Part shown: one piece after another, positions 1-12,287 of the stretch
Position numbering within the stretch: the first letter of the stretch is position 1
How the letters are laid out: each line of letters starts with the position of its first letter
DNA from: Lichenostomus cassidix
Taxonomy: Eukaryota > Chordata > Aves > Passeriformes > Meliphagidae
DNA: 64,000 nucleotides
Assembly: GCA_008360975.2 (NCBI GenBank)
Contig: CM039179.1
Coordinates: 52,310,561 to 52,374,560 of the forward strand
Reading direction: 5' to 3'
Notes under the pieces: generated by a model
Database searches by the model: none
What the model was told of the DNA's origin: nothing
The model's input: the letters and a program-made list of their open reading frames with translations, nothing else
Program-made: the position numbers and the translations under genes

Positions 1-1774
1 ATGGCTATCAGCAAATACAATATTAAACAAAACCCTCTTGTTCAGAGAGATTAAGATTAACTACTAAGTCAAACTGACACTCCAAACAAGGAACTAGCTG
101 GCACAACCTCACCCTAAAGTGCATTAGAGAGGTAAATAACACCATTATTCATCAGATTAAATCTGATGGAGAGGGTTGCTCGAAGTGTTGTTCTCCTCAG
201 TAACAAATAAACAGCTCAAACTTCCAATAGGAAATTGCAATACCAAAAATTATAATGGACTTCCCAGTAATTAACTTAGACATATTTTATTTACCAGATC
301 CAGAAAGTTGGGAAGGTTTTTGAGATAATCAGTACAGGTACTTATTCACCTATTTAAAAATGTCAATACCAGATCTTCAGAAATATTTAGCTTTTCTGTT
401 GCAACTGTGGTGTCCAGTTTCCATTCCTTTAAATTTCCCTCATCCATTCTAGGTGTAGAAATCTTCCAGGGCAAATGAGTTTCTGGGGATTTTACACATA
501 TTTTCACATATTTTGATGCCTGAGTGTATAGCAGCCTACAAAACACTGAGCAAGGAAGATCCAATATGCTAGTGAGTGAGTTGTATGATAGCAAGACTTA
601 TACACTGGTTAACTTCCAAAACTTCTGCCTGACCAGTGCTGATAAGATGCATCCCTTTCTTGAGAGTATATAACTCTTGAGTGGTCTGGATTGCATCTTG
701 GTTCAATTAGTTCTGTGTTTGTTTTTTCAAATCCTTGGCACAGATATCCAGCCAGGATATGGAACTTGGGTCTTTCCTTACAGTTTTGGCTCTGGCTTCA
801 GACTCACTATCCACACTGCAGTGGTAGAAAGGCAGGAGGTGAGCTCAGATGCTGGACACTTTCCCACTTTGAGCACTCTGCTCAATTATTAATCTTCTCT
901 CAAGAGAGGGAGGGGGCAACCTTTTGGCACTGTGAATGAGCCAGTTCGTGCCACTTGGCTTTGAGGTATTGTTAGTTTCAAAGACCCCTTTATTTATCAG
1001 AACCAATGTAGCTGTCAGCATGGCAACTGGCTTCTCAGGTTATCAGGTTCTGTTTGCATTGACTTTAACATTACCTATTCCATTTTTTCTGTTCATAGCA
1101 GCCTCTGACAGAGGGTGTGGCCTCCTCTTCTCCGAGATTTTTTGGAAATGATGCACTGCGGAAGGAGTAATGACAGCTGAGTCATGGTGTTTCAACTCTG
1201 AAAGGATTTCTGGCTATCTTTTTGCTTTTAATGTAAAAGGAAAAGTTAGAAAAAAGCAACTCAGAGAGGCTACCCAGATTTCTGTGATTCATTTAAGTAA
1301 CTGTAACAGAATACACCAATTTTCACACTGTGTATCTAGAACTAGAGTGTAGGGATAAAAATGACTAAACTAGGAAAAACTGTATGAAAGCCTTGCATTT
1401 CAGTCTTCAGACCTATATGAGATCAACTCTCTTTTTCCTTATGAACAGGTATAAATTAATAAATTTAATCTTAAATCAGTCGAGCATAATCAATATTAAA
1501 CTTATAGTATTATCAATATAAGCATGGAAATTACTTCAGTACATCTAAATATTAGATGGGGGACAACTATGTTTCAGCCATTAGCAATCTAAATTCATAG
1601 CCAGTGCTTCAATGCATGAGTACCAATAATATAGGTGGTACTCCAGAGAAAGAAATTAATTTTTGCTAAGTTTAATAACATATTTTGCTGTGTTCTATAC
1701 AGTTTTGGGGTTTGGTTGAAGTCTTTGTTTTTTGGCAAATAAGTAATACAAGAAGCTATGTGGTGCAGTCCATA
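1..1774. other. unique AT-rich non-coding sequence
   Basis: No repeat family, RNA gene or credible exon is recognised here. Reading frames are short (82 codons or fewer), overlap one another on both strands and carry no recognisable domain. The block ends where CR1-like sequence starts. Confidence 0.6.
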
Positions 1775-1874
1775 CTCTGAGAGAAAGGTATGCTATCCAC
1801 AGGGAAGTTGACAGGGTTGAGAAGGGAGCCTATGTGAACCTCATGAAGTTCAATAAGGCCAGGTGCAAGATCCT
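1775..1874 (+). mobile_element. CR1 LINE, 5' part of the outer copy
   Basis: This segment matches the CR1 reverse-transcriptase C-terminal region: the codons around 1828-1868 follow the CR1 pattern 'W A x x N L M K F N K A K C K V L', here partly decayed. The match breaks off at 1874 and resumes at 2205 in exact register, which shows that the 330 bases between are a later insertion. The element is 5'-truncated, as most CR1 copies are, and is not coding. Confidence 0.75.
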
Positions 1875-2204
1875 CTCTTGTCCCTGTTGACCAGTGACAG
1901 GACCTGAGGGAACAGCATGAACCTGGTTAGGTTAGGTTAGGTTGGGTTGGGTTAGGTTGGGTTAGGTTAGGTTAGGTTAGGTTAGGTAGGTTCAGATTAG
2001 ATATTAGTGGTTGGGCACAGGAACAGGCTCCCCAGGGAAGTGGTCTGAGCACCAAACCTGACAGAGTTCAGGAAGAGTTTGGATAATGCTCTCAGGTACA
2101 TGATGTGATTCTTGGGGCTGTCTTGTGCAGGGTCCGGGGGTTGACTTCAATGATCCTTGTGGGCTCCTTTTAACTCAGGGTGTTCTAGGATTCTACGATT
2201 TGAT
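1875..2204 (+). mobile_element. CR1 LINE 3' fragment nested inside another CR1
   Basis: This 5'-truncated CR1 begins in the region just after the ORF2 'LFSLEKRR' block and runs to the element's 3' tail. The parts seen are the 'ccagtgacaggac' block, the 'ggttcagattagatatta' block, 'ggaacaggctccccagg' and a tail close to ATTCTATGA ('ggattctacgatttga'). It interrupts the outer CR1 between 1874 and 2205. The hexamer GATCCT sits on both sides (1869-1874 and 2205-2210) and looks like the target-site duplication. An expanded GGTTA array (1925-1992) sits inside it. Confidence 0.75.
1925..1992 (+). repeat. (GGTTA/GGTTG)n pentanucleotide array within CR1
   Basis: About 13 tandem pentamers, mainly GGTTA with GGTTG variants at three or four positions, end in a broken unit at 1986-1992. 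The array lies exactly where CR1 has the short 'gaggttcag-attagatatt' stretch, so it probably grew from that motif. The unit reads TTAGG, not the vertebrate telomere unit TTAGGG. Confidence 0.85.
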
Positions 2205-2950
2205 GATCCTGCACAGGGTCAGGGCAATCCCGAGCACAGGTACAGGCTGTGGTGAAACTGCACTGAGGGAAGCCCTGCAGGGCTGGTGAGTGTTGGCTGA
2301 TGAGAAGCTCAGCATGTGCTGGCAATGTGCACTCACAGACAGAAAGCCAATTGTGTCCTGGGCCACACCAAAAGCAGCACAGCCAGCAGGGTGAGGGAAT
2401 GGGTTCTGCTCCTCTTTTCTTCTCTGGTGGGACCCCACTTGGAACACTGCCTTCAGCTCTAGGGCCCCCAGTATAAGAAGGACATGGGCTTGTCAGAGTG
2501 AATCCAGAGGAGAGCCATGAAGATGGTCAAAGGGCTTGAGCATCTCTCCTATGAAGACAGGCTGAGAGAATTGAAATTTTTCAGTCTGGAGAAGACTCCA
2601 GAGAGACCTTATAGCAAACTTCCAGTACCTAAAGGGGCCAGCAGGAAAACTGGAGAGGGATTCCTGACAAGGCCTTGTAGTGATAGTGTGAGAATGGCTG
2701 CAAGCTGAAGGAGGGTAGGTTTAGATTAGATATGAGGAAGAAATTCTTTACTCAGAGGGTGGTGAGGCACTGGAACAGGCTGCCCAGAGAAGCTCTGGAT
2801 GCCCTGTCCCTTGAGGTGTTCAAGGCCAGTTTGCATGAGACTTAGTGCAAGCTGATCTAGTGGAAGGTGACCCTGCCCATGGCGGGGTGGTTGGAACTTG
2901 GTGACCTTTAAGGACCCTTCCGACACAAACCATTCTGTGATTTTATGACT
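2205..2950 (+). mobile_element. CR1 LINE, 3' part of the outer copy
   Basis: The outer CR1 resumes at 'gatcctgcac-agggtcagggcaatccc' and continues through the end of ORF2 to the 3' untranslated region. In frame from about 2517 the translation still shows the CR1 signature 'GLEHLSYEDRLREL..FSLEK'. Later blocks are 'attctttactcagagggtggtg', 'ggaacaggctgcccagag' and the terminal 'accattctgtgatttta'. Frameshifts and stops make it a fossil. The tail end marks the 3' boundary near 2950. Confidence 0.85.
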
Positions 2951-5589
2951 AAGGTTGCCTGGCAAATTTTAGCCTTTTAGTCTGACATTCTGAAATGAAT
3001 GCCATAAATGATATTCAAAGGAAATCTTTTCAAAATAACTCAGTATATATTCAGTCTGCTGACTGCAGGTGTTATATATGTTAGCTTAAATAGGAAAAAG
3101 CACATTTTATCTCAATCTTTTTTTTTATGGTTAAATTGATGATAAAATGTGTGGAGTTGAAACAGAAATGTGTGGAGGGAAACAGATTTGAAAAGATATA
3201 GAAATGTTATCAAACAGTTTTATTCCTCACAGAATATATGCATTGACAGTTATAGAACAAAAAATCCAAACTAAAAGGAAAACCCAAATAAGTGGACAAG
3301 TATTAGAATTTTGTATTTAGCAAACAGCAAGGAAAAGATCATTATATTACTTCCATGCAGATGAACTATGAGTAATTACATGAAACGTGTGGATTCGGAG
3401 CAGTGTAAAAACCCAGCATAGGTAGTTCACACTTTATCACTGACTGCACACAGCAAGCAATACTTAAATAACATCTTTGTCCTCCTAGGACAGTTTCCAG
3501 GTCAATCTTTGGTTGCCACAGTCCTTCTTTTTTTTTTTCAAAGGAACAAGATTCCTGATTTTAACTTTACTAGAGAAAAGAGGTCAAGAGCCAAGTGGAA
3601 GATGAGGCCATACAACCACAGTGCTCCTCGGCATGGAGACCAGCCTTCAGGTAGGAGCTCAGGGAATTGCAAGATGCCATCCTTTCCTTTTTCCCTTTAG
3701 TACAGAAAAAGCCAAACCCTTTGGCTGATCAGCTATCCCTCATCTTCAGACAATCTGGGGAAAGCAAGATCTCACTGTTAGCTATGTCAGCGAGGCTTTT
3801 AGCTTAAATAAAAGTGCATTACTTATAATCATCCCTTTTCCCACCATTTAGAAGTTCTGTATAACATTATCAGCCTTCTAAGCATTCTGGATGAATTCAG
3901 GACTTTTGCAAATAATACAAGATGGTGAATGTCTGGGACTCCTAATGCTAATAGCTCTGACATTATAATTTATCCACTCGGAGTAAACTGTATTTGTTTT
4001 AGAATTAAAATCATTTGTACTATGACTTTATTGTTCTCCAATATTTTCATCAGCCCTTTACTGTGTATCCATTTGAGATTCAAGTAATTACGTAGGAAAC
4101 TAAAGGGGCTATTAATATTTATTGCACACCTAGGCACATTATTCTGGAGGTCAAAAGAACGTAGCATTTGGCATAACATTGCAATTGAGATGTGCTACTG
4201 AACACCTAGGAGTGCTTGACTGATATAACAAATTATACAGCCACTCGTTCTACATACTTTTTGTTGCTATTATCAGTCAAATTCTCACAGCAATAATGCT
4301 AAAGCACACACCTGGAAACAGTTAATCTAAATGTTTCCTCCACAGAGGAATAGGAAAATACTGTAACTAATTTGTTCAGTAGTATTTGTTTGTTCCCTGT
4401 CAGTAATATTGTCTTTTGTATTGAAAATGGACAATGAAAATACAGATCACTTTCTTTAAAGAGGATTGCAAAGCTTGGTAGTACATACAGACAATACATA
4501 ATATTTTAGGCCTCTTGCACAAATTACTGATGTTACTAGACTTGTAATCTGTGTTCTTTAAGTCAGTAGAGCCCATATAGGATTCTTCTCAGGTTCACTC
4601 TTTATTTTTTCATCTGATATTACACAATTACTCTTTTCCCTATTATGATGCTTATATTACTTACAAACATTAATAAAAAGTATTCTAATTATGGTGTATA
4701 TACATATATATATTTATATGTGTGTATGGTTTATTACGTTTTACATAAAGCTGAGATACTCCCATCTACCCACTTAGTTCCTCTTACAGCCATTTGCAGT
4801 TAATGGATGATTCTTATCAAGTGTCTGACTTAAGTGGTCAAGGGTATGCTTAAGAGACCCGAATTCTCAGGAGGAGATTGTTTTCTAATTTAGGCATGCA
4901 AATGCGGTACTTGAAGTTAGATAGTGTGAAAAATTACACTATGCATTAAAAAAACAAACTTTCTGACAGACAGACTTTACACCATAAGGCACAGTTCCTT
5001 TCAAGGAAGAATTTCTGTAATGGTTAACAGTCACAGAAAACTCTTAGTATTACTTTACATATAGAACAGCTGGTACACCCACACACACACACACAAAAAA
5101 AGTATTAAAGAGCTTTGTCAGTTAGAAAATGTAAATACTTCAGTTAAAAAAAGTTCAGCGCACTTACTTTCCTTTCTTTTATAAACATTTCAGCTAATTG
5201 CTTACAGCTTTAAAAGCCTCATTTTATCCCCAAAGCATCCTAGAGTTAGAAGTCTTTATCTAGGTTTAGTAGTTGTGGCAGAATGCCATTTGCACTAAGT
5301 GATCAGTAAAAAGATGTCAGCTGCATCTGATGACATAAAACAAGAAATGTCTAGAAACTGCCGATCTGTTTAGGCTTAGAGCAGAATCTCCCATCAAATG
5401 AGTAAGTAAATAGTTCTATTTGTTTAAAGTAAAAGCATATACTTAATTTGTGTCAAAATGTTCTCCTGAAACGGTTGCTAACTAATCCAAAAAGGAATGA
5501 CCTGCCAAGACAAAAAACTGAAAAGTATATGGGAAAAAAAGAGCAGATTGTGTATGTTGAAACTGCTGGCCTGTATTTTGAGATGGTTT
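2951..5589. other. unique AT-rich non-coding sequence
   Basis: No gene or repeat family is recognised. It holds short simple tracts: a T-run near 3525-3538, an alternating AT stretch near 4695-4725, and a (CA)n tract at 5080-5094. Reading frames are 69 codons or fewer and have no domain similarity that I can see. Confidence 0.55.
5080..5101 (+). repeat. short (CA)n tract followed by an A-run
   Basis: About seven CA units run directly into seven A residues. It is an ordinary dinucleotide microsatellite. Confidence 0.85.
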
Positions 5590-5594
5590 AGCAG
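5590..5594 (+). repeat. target-site duplication AGCAG, left copy
   Basis: This pentamer is identical to the one immediately after the LTR and defines its left boundary. Confidence 0.8.
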
Positions 5595-6055
5595 TGTCCT
5601 AGGTTGCAATATAGATGTAGTTAAGTATTCTATTACCACCAGCTGTGAGCCGTTAGCTGTTATCAGCTGCTAATGACCCACCCTGGATGACAGGCAATGG
5701 GCCATCAGGGACCCACCACATGACTCATGGATTTATCCCATTGTGGGATGCTCTGCCCAGGAGGGAGGAGCCAGGTGTTCCCACGTGGATATAACCTGGC
5801 CTTGGAACTGCCTGAGCTAGCCCTGTCTACTGGGTTCCCAGAGGACAAGAGCTACAACTGGATCTTCAGCTGGAGACTAGACCTTCACAGGATCACTGCT
5901 TCAACTGGACTACTTCAGTTGGACTGCTACCACCACCCTAACAGGGTGTTAGGTTGTATCTGACTTTGTCAGTGCTTTTCCTTGTATTATTTCACTTATT
6001 TTTAATTTCAGTCTTGACTTGTGATCTCCCACTGATTTGTTTTCAAACCAACACA
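5595..6055 (+). mobile_element. solo LTR of an avian endogenous retrovirus, with 5-bp target duplication
   Basis: The element starts TGTCCTAGG and ends CCAACACA, giving the canonical TG...CA ends. It is flanked by the identical pentamer AGCAG at 5590-5594 and 6056-6060. Length is 461 bp. Internal signs of an LTR are a TATA box at 5790-5794 in the context 'cgtggatataacctgg' and an upstream GC-richer promoter-like stretch. Three AGCTG-containing words near 5640-5670 ('cagctgtgag', 'agctgttatc', 'agctgctaat') form a short internal repeat. No internal retroviral sequence follows, so this is a solo LTR left by recombination. The U3 block resembles passerine LTRs that I recall; the class (ERVL-like or ERV1-like) is not settled by a 5-bp duplication. 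Plus orientation is set by the TATA box. Confidence 0.85.
5790..5794 (+). promoter_or_regulatory. TATA box of the solo LTR
   Basis: TATAA lies about 195 bases into the LTR, in the context 'ggatataacctgg'. The position fits a U3 promoter. Whether it is active cannot be told from sequence. Confidence 0.6.
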
Positions 6056-6060
6056 AGCAG
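6056..6060 (+). repeat. target-site duplication AGCAG, right copy
   Basis: This pentamer is identical to 5590-5594 and defines the right boundary of the solo LTR. Confidence 0.8.
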
Positions 6061-9000
6061 TTATCTAAAATCCCATTGGATTAGACTCTCAGTGACAAAT
6101 TTCCAGATAGTGGGGTGTCATACCATTCATAAAATTCATTAAGATACAGAATTTCTATTAATAAACACAGTTAGGACTGTGTCTTCAAAACTCTCTCTAG
6201 CAGGATTCATCTAAGGAGTCTCTTGGTGACAGTGAAGAGCTTTCCCCACAGCCCATAGTAATCTATGTATCTAAGTAACTAACAGCTGAAGAACTTTCTT
6301 CCATTTGCAAGTAAAAAGCTTAATTCTGGGTGAAAGAAATCTGGTAGGGAAAGGAAGCCTCTGAATAAGCTTCACACTCTTTAAGATCTGGACTGGTATG
6401 TGAGGCCAAATATATGTAAAAGAGTAGTTTTAAACTAATAGAAACACCCAATCCATGAATTTCTTATTTAAATAAATCAGTAAAGGCTCTCAACATTGTC
6501 AAGGTATTTTCCTACGGTTCCCTCCAGATGAAGAGCTCAAGAGGTGCTATAGGCATATCAAGTTTGATAGTGCGAAGATCTAAAACCCCTATTTTATCAT
6601 GTTAAAGTCATAGATTTATGATTCCATTCATATGCATTGACATAGCATGCATCATTGCAAATCACATAAAGAAAAAGCAATATATTTCCTGAACACTGTA
6701 TCTTAAACAAACCATGCTTCATTATAAGTTCTGTTCTAAGTGTGAGAAAGCCCTGATTTGCTATTTACTAGCCATGAGTTTGTGAAGAAGTATGGGGATT
6801 TTTCTCAATAAAAATAGCCAGAACAACATGGACATTCATATCACAAGGCTGCTATAAAATGAATAAAGGACATCAAGGAGGCCTTGGTAAAATGATTTCT
6901 GAACATATTGGGAGTAGGAGGGATTTAAAGAAAAGGAGAAGTGGAATGAAAGGGAAATACTGAATCCAGTTCAAATGCTTCCATTCTTCAGAACTTAATC
7001 AGTAAAAGAGCCTATATTTTTAATAAAGCTGCAGCAAATTTAAAATTGAAAAATGTATTATTAGGTATTTCTAGATTTCATTATTTAATTTTAGCGTATA
7101 ATATTATCCCCAGTCACAATGATATAAAGTCAGATGCATATTTATTGATTTCACTCAATCCAATGCAACAGGTAATATTCCAAGACATAATCAGAAGAAG
7201 AAAGATGTTTGTTGATATATATGAATATTTAGCAGGTAATGTCAGGTAGACACTAAGGAATTAGTAAAGTTTTTAGGATCATTCAAGCGTAAACAGTGAA
7301 GGCTGGATTTTGACTCGTCTTTTCTTTTTTTTGAGGAGAAATATAGAGAAGTTATTTAATATCAGCAAATCTTGTACAAGGTGATGACCTGCAAATGAAC
7401 ATCAAAATTAATTGCAGATTTTTCACACAATAAGAAAGTCCCTCACACTCTAGTGTTTATGTAAGCTATTGTGGCAATTAAGGCAGCTTGCAAGACACAG
7501 TATCTGATTCTGATTTCTGGGAGAGAAAGCAATATTGTAGACAATGCATAGATCCTGGGCCCAAGGGATTGCTAGCTTTTTGACAGCTTTGCCACAAATG
7601 TCTTCTCTGACCTGCAAAAGTTTATTAGGTTCAAATCCACAAAGGAATATCGTCGTTCTGTTGTGGAAATAATAAAAATAAACGCAAAATATAAATTCCT
7701 AGAAACTCTAGTAAATTAAACACAAATATTTCCCAAATATCTAAGTTCTGCTTCTGAATATGTCCAGAACCTTTCTACCTATTGCAGGTCTCAGCAGCTC
7801 AGCCTTCATTTCATCTTATCTACCCAATCAAGATTCATGGAGTGGATGTGGGTTAAGCAGACTGTTCAAAATCAGTAGAGAATACAACATCTAAAATCTT
7901 TGGTGGATTCAGCCTTTAATTTCTCAGCATTACACTACCTCAGCTGCAAATCAGAATAACGTGTTATAATCTTCTATGTTTGAATACAGACCACACTGTA
8001 AATTCTTCAAGATTGCTCATTAGATGCATTCACATGGGGTTCTACTTCTAACTCTGTTATGTCTCACTTTCTCTTATTCGATTTTTTTCCATATAAACAT
8101 TTAAATATCAGCTGGGGACAGAAAGCAGTTTCAAAGTCTCATTTCTCCAGATCTACACATGGTAAATGTGGAAATGCTAACTTATGGGATGTTGCTGGAC
8201 AAGGTATCGAAGGCAATCTATATTTTATAAAGACTACTAAAGCTTCCATGAGAAAAAGAACTCTAAATGGGTATGGCTGTAGGACATAGGCAGTTGTGAA
8301 CCTAACCACAAATGAAGCAAAAAACCTTTTTGATTTGGGGTGGTTTGTGTGCGTTTTTTAAATCAACAGAAAAAAATATACTGACTTTAAATGCTCAATC
8401 AATATCTGTATAGATTGCTAAATGTTTGATTTATGTTGGATCTAACATATTCCAGGCCATTTTCAGAATTTACCTGATAAAATATTCTGTGCACTGAATT
8501 TTGTTGTTTAATAGACTAAAATGTTTAATAAAATTCGCAGAATTCTCGGTAAGTTTCAGAGGATGGAAACCTGGGCATAATAGCAGCAAGTCAAATATCT
8601 ACCACATCTGATTAAAAAAGCTATGAAAACTGTGGAAATATTTTCCTGAGACATGACTCTCCTTTGAGAAAATTGTTTTAACCAAACAAACAATTAAAAC
8701 TTTTGCAGGCAGAAAGTTGGTAGAGTTTTTCTTTCCATTTGCTTTGTGCATTCCCATTAATGATTAGAATATTAGCTAGCATAAACATAACTAAATATTC
8801 AAATGTGGAGGGCATGTTTGGATAATATCATGGAATTTTTAATAAACTTGATATAGAGAAGTTTGCTGTAGTTACAGTTAATAGGACTTTAAAACAGGTT
8901 CCAAGCAAAAGCAGCCATGCTGCAGATCTGTATCATCCTGATCATAGCCTTTGCATTTACATACGCAGATTACATTTGCATATCTTGACAACTTATACAT

Positions 9001-10177
9001 TTTAACTAAATTTGATTCCACAGGGGTGTTTATGTCAAGGGAACATGAACATTTTTAATTCTAACTTAGCTCTAAATTATTGATTTCAGGAGTACTGTGA
9101 AGGTTTTGTGCATTACTCAACTTTATGTAAAATGGCCAACTAATGACAATGTTTAATTCCGAACTCTGTGTTCCATTAGATTTATAGAGCTCTCTCAGTT
9201 CTGAGCTGGAAGCACAGATATGACTTTGTAAAAAATTTATACAACATAACATTTTATCATTTTGTTAATTTCTTCAGGATAATATAGACATCTCTACATG
9301 GGCTGCAGTACTTCAAAATCTGAGACTATTTTTGGTTTAGTAATTTTAGAAGGCATTATGCTTTTATGAAACATATTTGTAACCTGATATCCAAAAATGA
9401 CAGACCTGGCTTTATCAGTCAATTTAAACATAATATCAAAATGGTGTTTCTGAAATTACTTCTCTGAAATATTAAATTACAAAAATATTAACAGTAACAT
9501 TCATTCTTCCCTTTGTGATTCCTTTGGACTGCCTAATTTGCAAAGAATCACACAATCTGGATTTGCCTTTGAAAAAGAATGCAAGACCCAGATTGTTGCT
9601 TTTTGTAGTAATGAAGAAGATATATATTATTCTTCATAGTGGAAGAATAAATGGTACCATCAAGTTCTCACTGATGTGAACTGAGACTGATTATGCATAG
9701 GATATAAAAAGAAGGCTTGAGGGGAAATGGAATTTCAGGAAAGTACACTATTTCTGCAAGAATGGGAGGAATGCAGTAAAATCTTTGAGGATTGGCATGT
9801 ACCACAGGGAAGAATTTCAGGAATTTTAATACTCAGACATGGAGAGGTTACTCTTCTCAAATAACAGACTTGGTTTACATAGCATAACAACATTTTAAGA
9901 TTCATGTTAACTTTAATAAACATGGAATCTTAACCGAGGAAGTAGTCAGTGGAGTCCTACAAATTCTGATATACATGGTAACATGAAAAACAGGTATATA
10001 TTAATGCAGGAAATTAAGAACCTAAGGATTTTAAAAACAAAAACAAAACCAGGATGTAAGTAATAGGCATGGTATTTCAGAAGATGGATTGCAGTTTTCT
10101 GATTGAGGATTATGTTAATACCAAACCCAAACAACTAAAATGCCTAACTAATAATTCAACCAAGTTGGACAATAAAT
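6061..10177. other. unique AT-rich non-coding sequence
   Basis: Nothing recognisable as a gene, RNA or repeat family was found over about 4.1 kb. Frames are short (76 codons or fewer) and show no domain. Confidence 0.55.
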
Positions 10178-10274
10178 GAAGGAAGGAAGGAAGGAAGGAG
10201 GGAAGGAAGGAAGGAAGGAAACCGAGAAAGAGAGAAAGGAAAGAAGAAAAGGAAAAGGAAAGAAAGGAAGAAAA
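10178..10274 (+). repeat. purine microsatellite, (GAAG)n grading into imperfect GA-rich sequence
   Basis: About ten GGAA units with one GGGA interruption (10178-10220) are followed by irregular A/G sequence to 10274. All purines lie on the plus strand. Confidence 0.9.
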
Positions 10275-11061
10275 CATGGATGTGGGAGACATTAATTTTC
10301 TAATATTCATATAGAAAGAAATTCCCCCATAGGTATGAGTTGGTCTTGAATAGTTTTGAATGCATCTCTTGATAATTTATGTAAAAAGTAGTTTATGAAG
10401 TAACAAAGGTGCTGGTGCTTCTTTAAGGTTACTTTAAGTAAGCAGCAGGGAGGAGAAGTACAGGGGCTGGCTGTAAAAAACTATCTTATATTGAGTAATA
10501 ACGAGCTGATTCAGTTCACTTTAAATTGCAATATAAACAAAAATGAATATATGACTAAGGTCTGGGGGTCAAGAAGAGCAAACTTGAAGAAACTAAGATA
10601 TTAGTTTTTAGGGTTTACTGGGCCAGATAACTCAAGGATTTGAACATAGTGGAAGCATGGAATTAAGTCAAAGGTGCAAACACTATCTAAAGTTTGTATT
10701 GCAAGCAAGAGGAAAAAATAGTCTCAGCAGGAAAGAGCTACAGACTTCTCTGGAGGAAGAAACACCTCACATAGGATATGATGAGTGAATAAAGAACTTA
10801 AAAGGAATAAAAAGAAGGATTGATCAGCAAGGAGATCTCTGTCTCAGAGGTCAAAAAGAGCAAAAATAAAACAAGAATGGACAAAAGCCTAGTTGAATTG
10901 AAACTTGGAAAGAAAATTAAAACAAGTAGGGAAAGTTCTTCAATCATATAAATAAATAAGGACAGGAAAAGAGAAAACTAAGCTACACATAAAAACGTCT
11001 ATAAAGGAACTAATCTAAATAAGGCAGCAGAATCAAATACTCTAAAACACTGGTAAGATAT
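10275..11061. other. unique non-coding sequence
   Basis: A-rich unique sequence up to the LTR boundary. Nothing further is recognised. Confidence 0.5.
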
Positions 11062-11332
11062 TGTGGTGGTTTTGATTGGCCCAAAACATCAGTGAAGTGT
11101 TTTTAACATCTAGGAGAAATTTGAACCCCTCAGAAGCTGTTGTAGTAGGCCTGGGGAGGTGTCTGAGGGGTGGGGTGTGGCACAAAGATGGCTCCTGTGT
11201 GTCCTGAGTACAAGTTTTGGAAGTTTTTACATCAAGTCCAGCAGAGCCAATCTCTGATGGCTCTGAAGGTGATGGACATGCTGCTGGCCAAGTTTGGGCC
11301 AATTGGAGGTGCTGGTTACGCCTCTGTGAAAA

Positions 11333-11342
11333 CATATTTAAG
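11333..11342 (+). promoter_or_regulatory. TATA-like element of the long LTR
   Basis: The sequence CATATTTAAG, about 270 bases into the LTR, is a plausible core-promoter TATA. It is a weaker match than the box in the 5595-6055 LTR. Confidence 0.4.
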
Positions 11343-12281
11343 AAAAATTCAAAACAAAGCAGGCGCACACTTCTTTCACTTTGTAGTTGGAGGAGGAGGA
11401 GGTGGAGGTGAAAATATGTGAGGGAGAACAGCATGGAGATTGCCAAGGTCAGTGAAGAAGTGGGGAGAAAGAGGTGCTCCAGTGTTTCCGGCACCGGAGC
11501 TGAAACTTTCTGCTAGCCGTGGTGGAAGCTATGGGGGGAGCAAGAAGTTTCTCCTGCAGCCCATGGAGTCCATAAGGATGCAGAAATCCACCCACAGCTC
11601 TCTCCAGAGGAGCAGGTGGATGCCTGGAAAAGACTGTGAACCAGTGGGAGTCTCATCTAAGAGTTAAAACTGCCAAAAGGCCTTGACTGGGAGAGAAAGG
11701 CCTTTTCCTTGCTCCTGGCATGGAAGCAGCCTGGCCCCAGCTCAGGAGAGTCTGCACAGCACCTTATGGACAAAAAGACTCATGTTGCAGCAAAAATTCG
11801 GGCGGGATGTTGCTCATGAGATTGGACCCACGCCAAAGAAGTTCTCAAAGGACTGTCTCTCGTGGGAAGGACCCCTGGCTAAGTAGAGAACCTCTTTTCC
11901 TGACTGGACTGACCAGAGGACCACTCAACCTGCCCCCTGTCTGTGTTGCTAGTTTGGAAAGAGGGCGGGGGGGTTGAGTGCAGAGACTGCTTCTTAAGAG
12001 GGTGGGGTGAGAGCAGAAAACTGTCTGGAGAGAGTGAGAGAGAGAAACAAGTAGAGATAAAGAGTATTTGTAGTAGAAGAATTGTGGTGATGAGTAAATT
12101 TGAGAATCTGCTCTGTGGACTGAAAAGAGGCCCCACACCCTGCCCCCCCCCACCTATCTTGTGGATTGTAAAGGAGGAAAGGGGGTGAATACTATAGGTT
12201 CGTAAGAGGGAGGGGGGAGTGAACAAAAACTGCATGAAAAGTTTATTTTTGCCTGCATTTATGCTCCAACTCTGTTAGGTA

Positions 12282-12287
12282 ATTAAA
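12282..12287 (+). terminator. ATTAAA poly(A) signal of the long LTR
   Basis: This common variant of the polyadenylation hexamer lies about 90 bases before the LTR end and is followed at once by CACTTTTTGC. The spacing to the LTR end fits R-U5 in many LTRs. Confidence 0.5.

Noticed and set aside
1925..1992. Interstitial telomere sequence
   Set aside because: The unit is the pentamer GGTTA/GGTTG, not TTAGGG, and it sits inside a CR1 copy at a place with a similar seed motif.
11042..11494. A 150-codon frame on the minus strand
   Set aside because: It is antisense to the long LTR and has no recognisable domain; competing frames overlap on the other strand.
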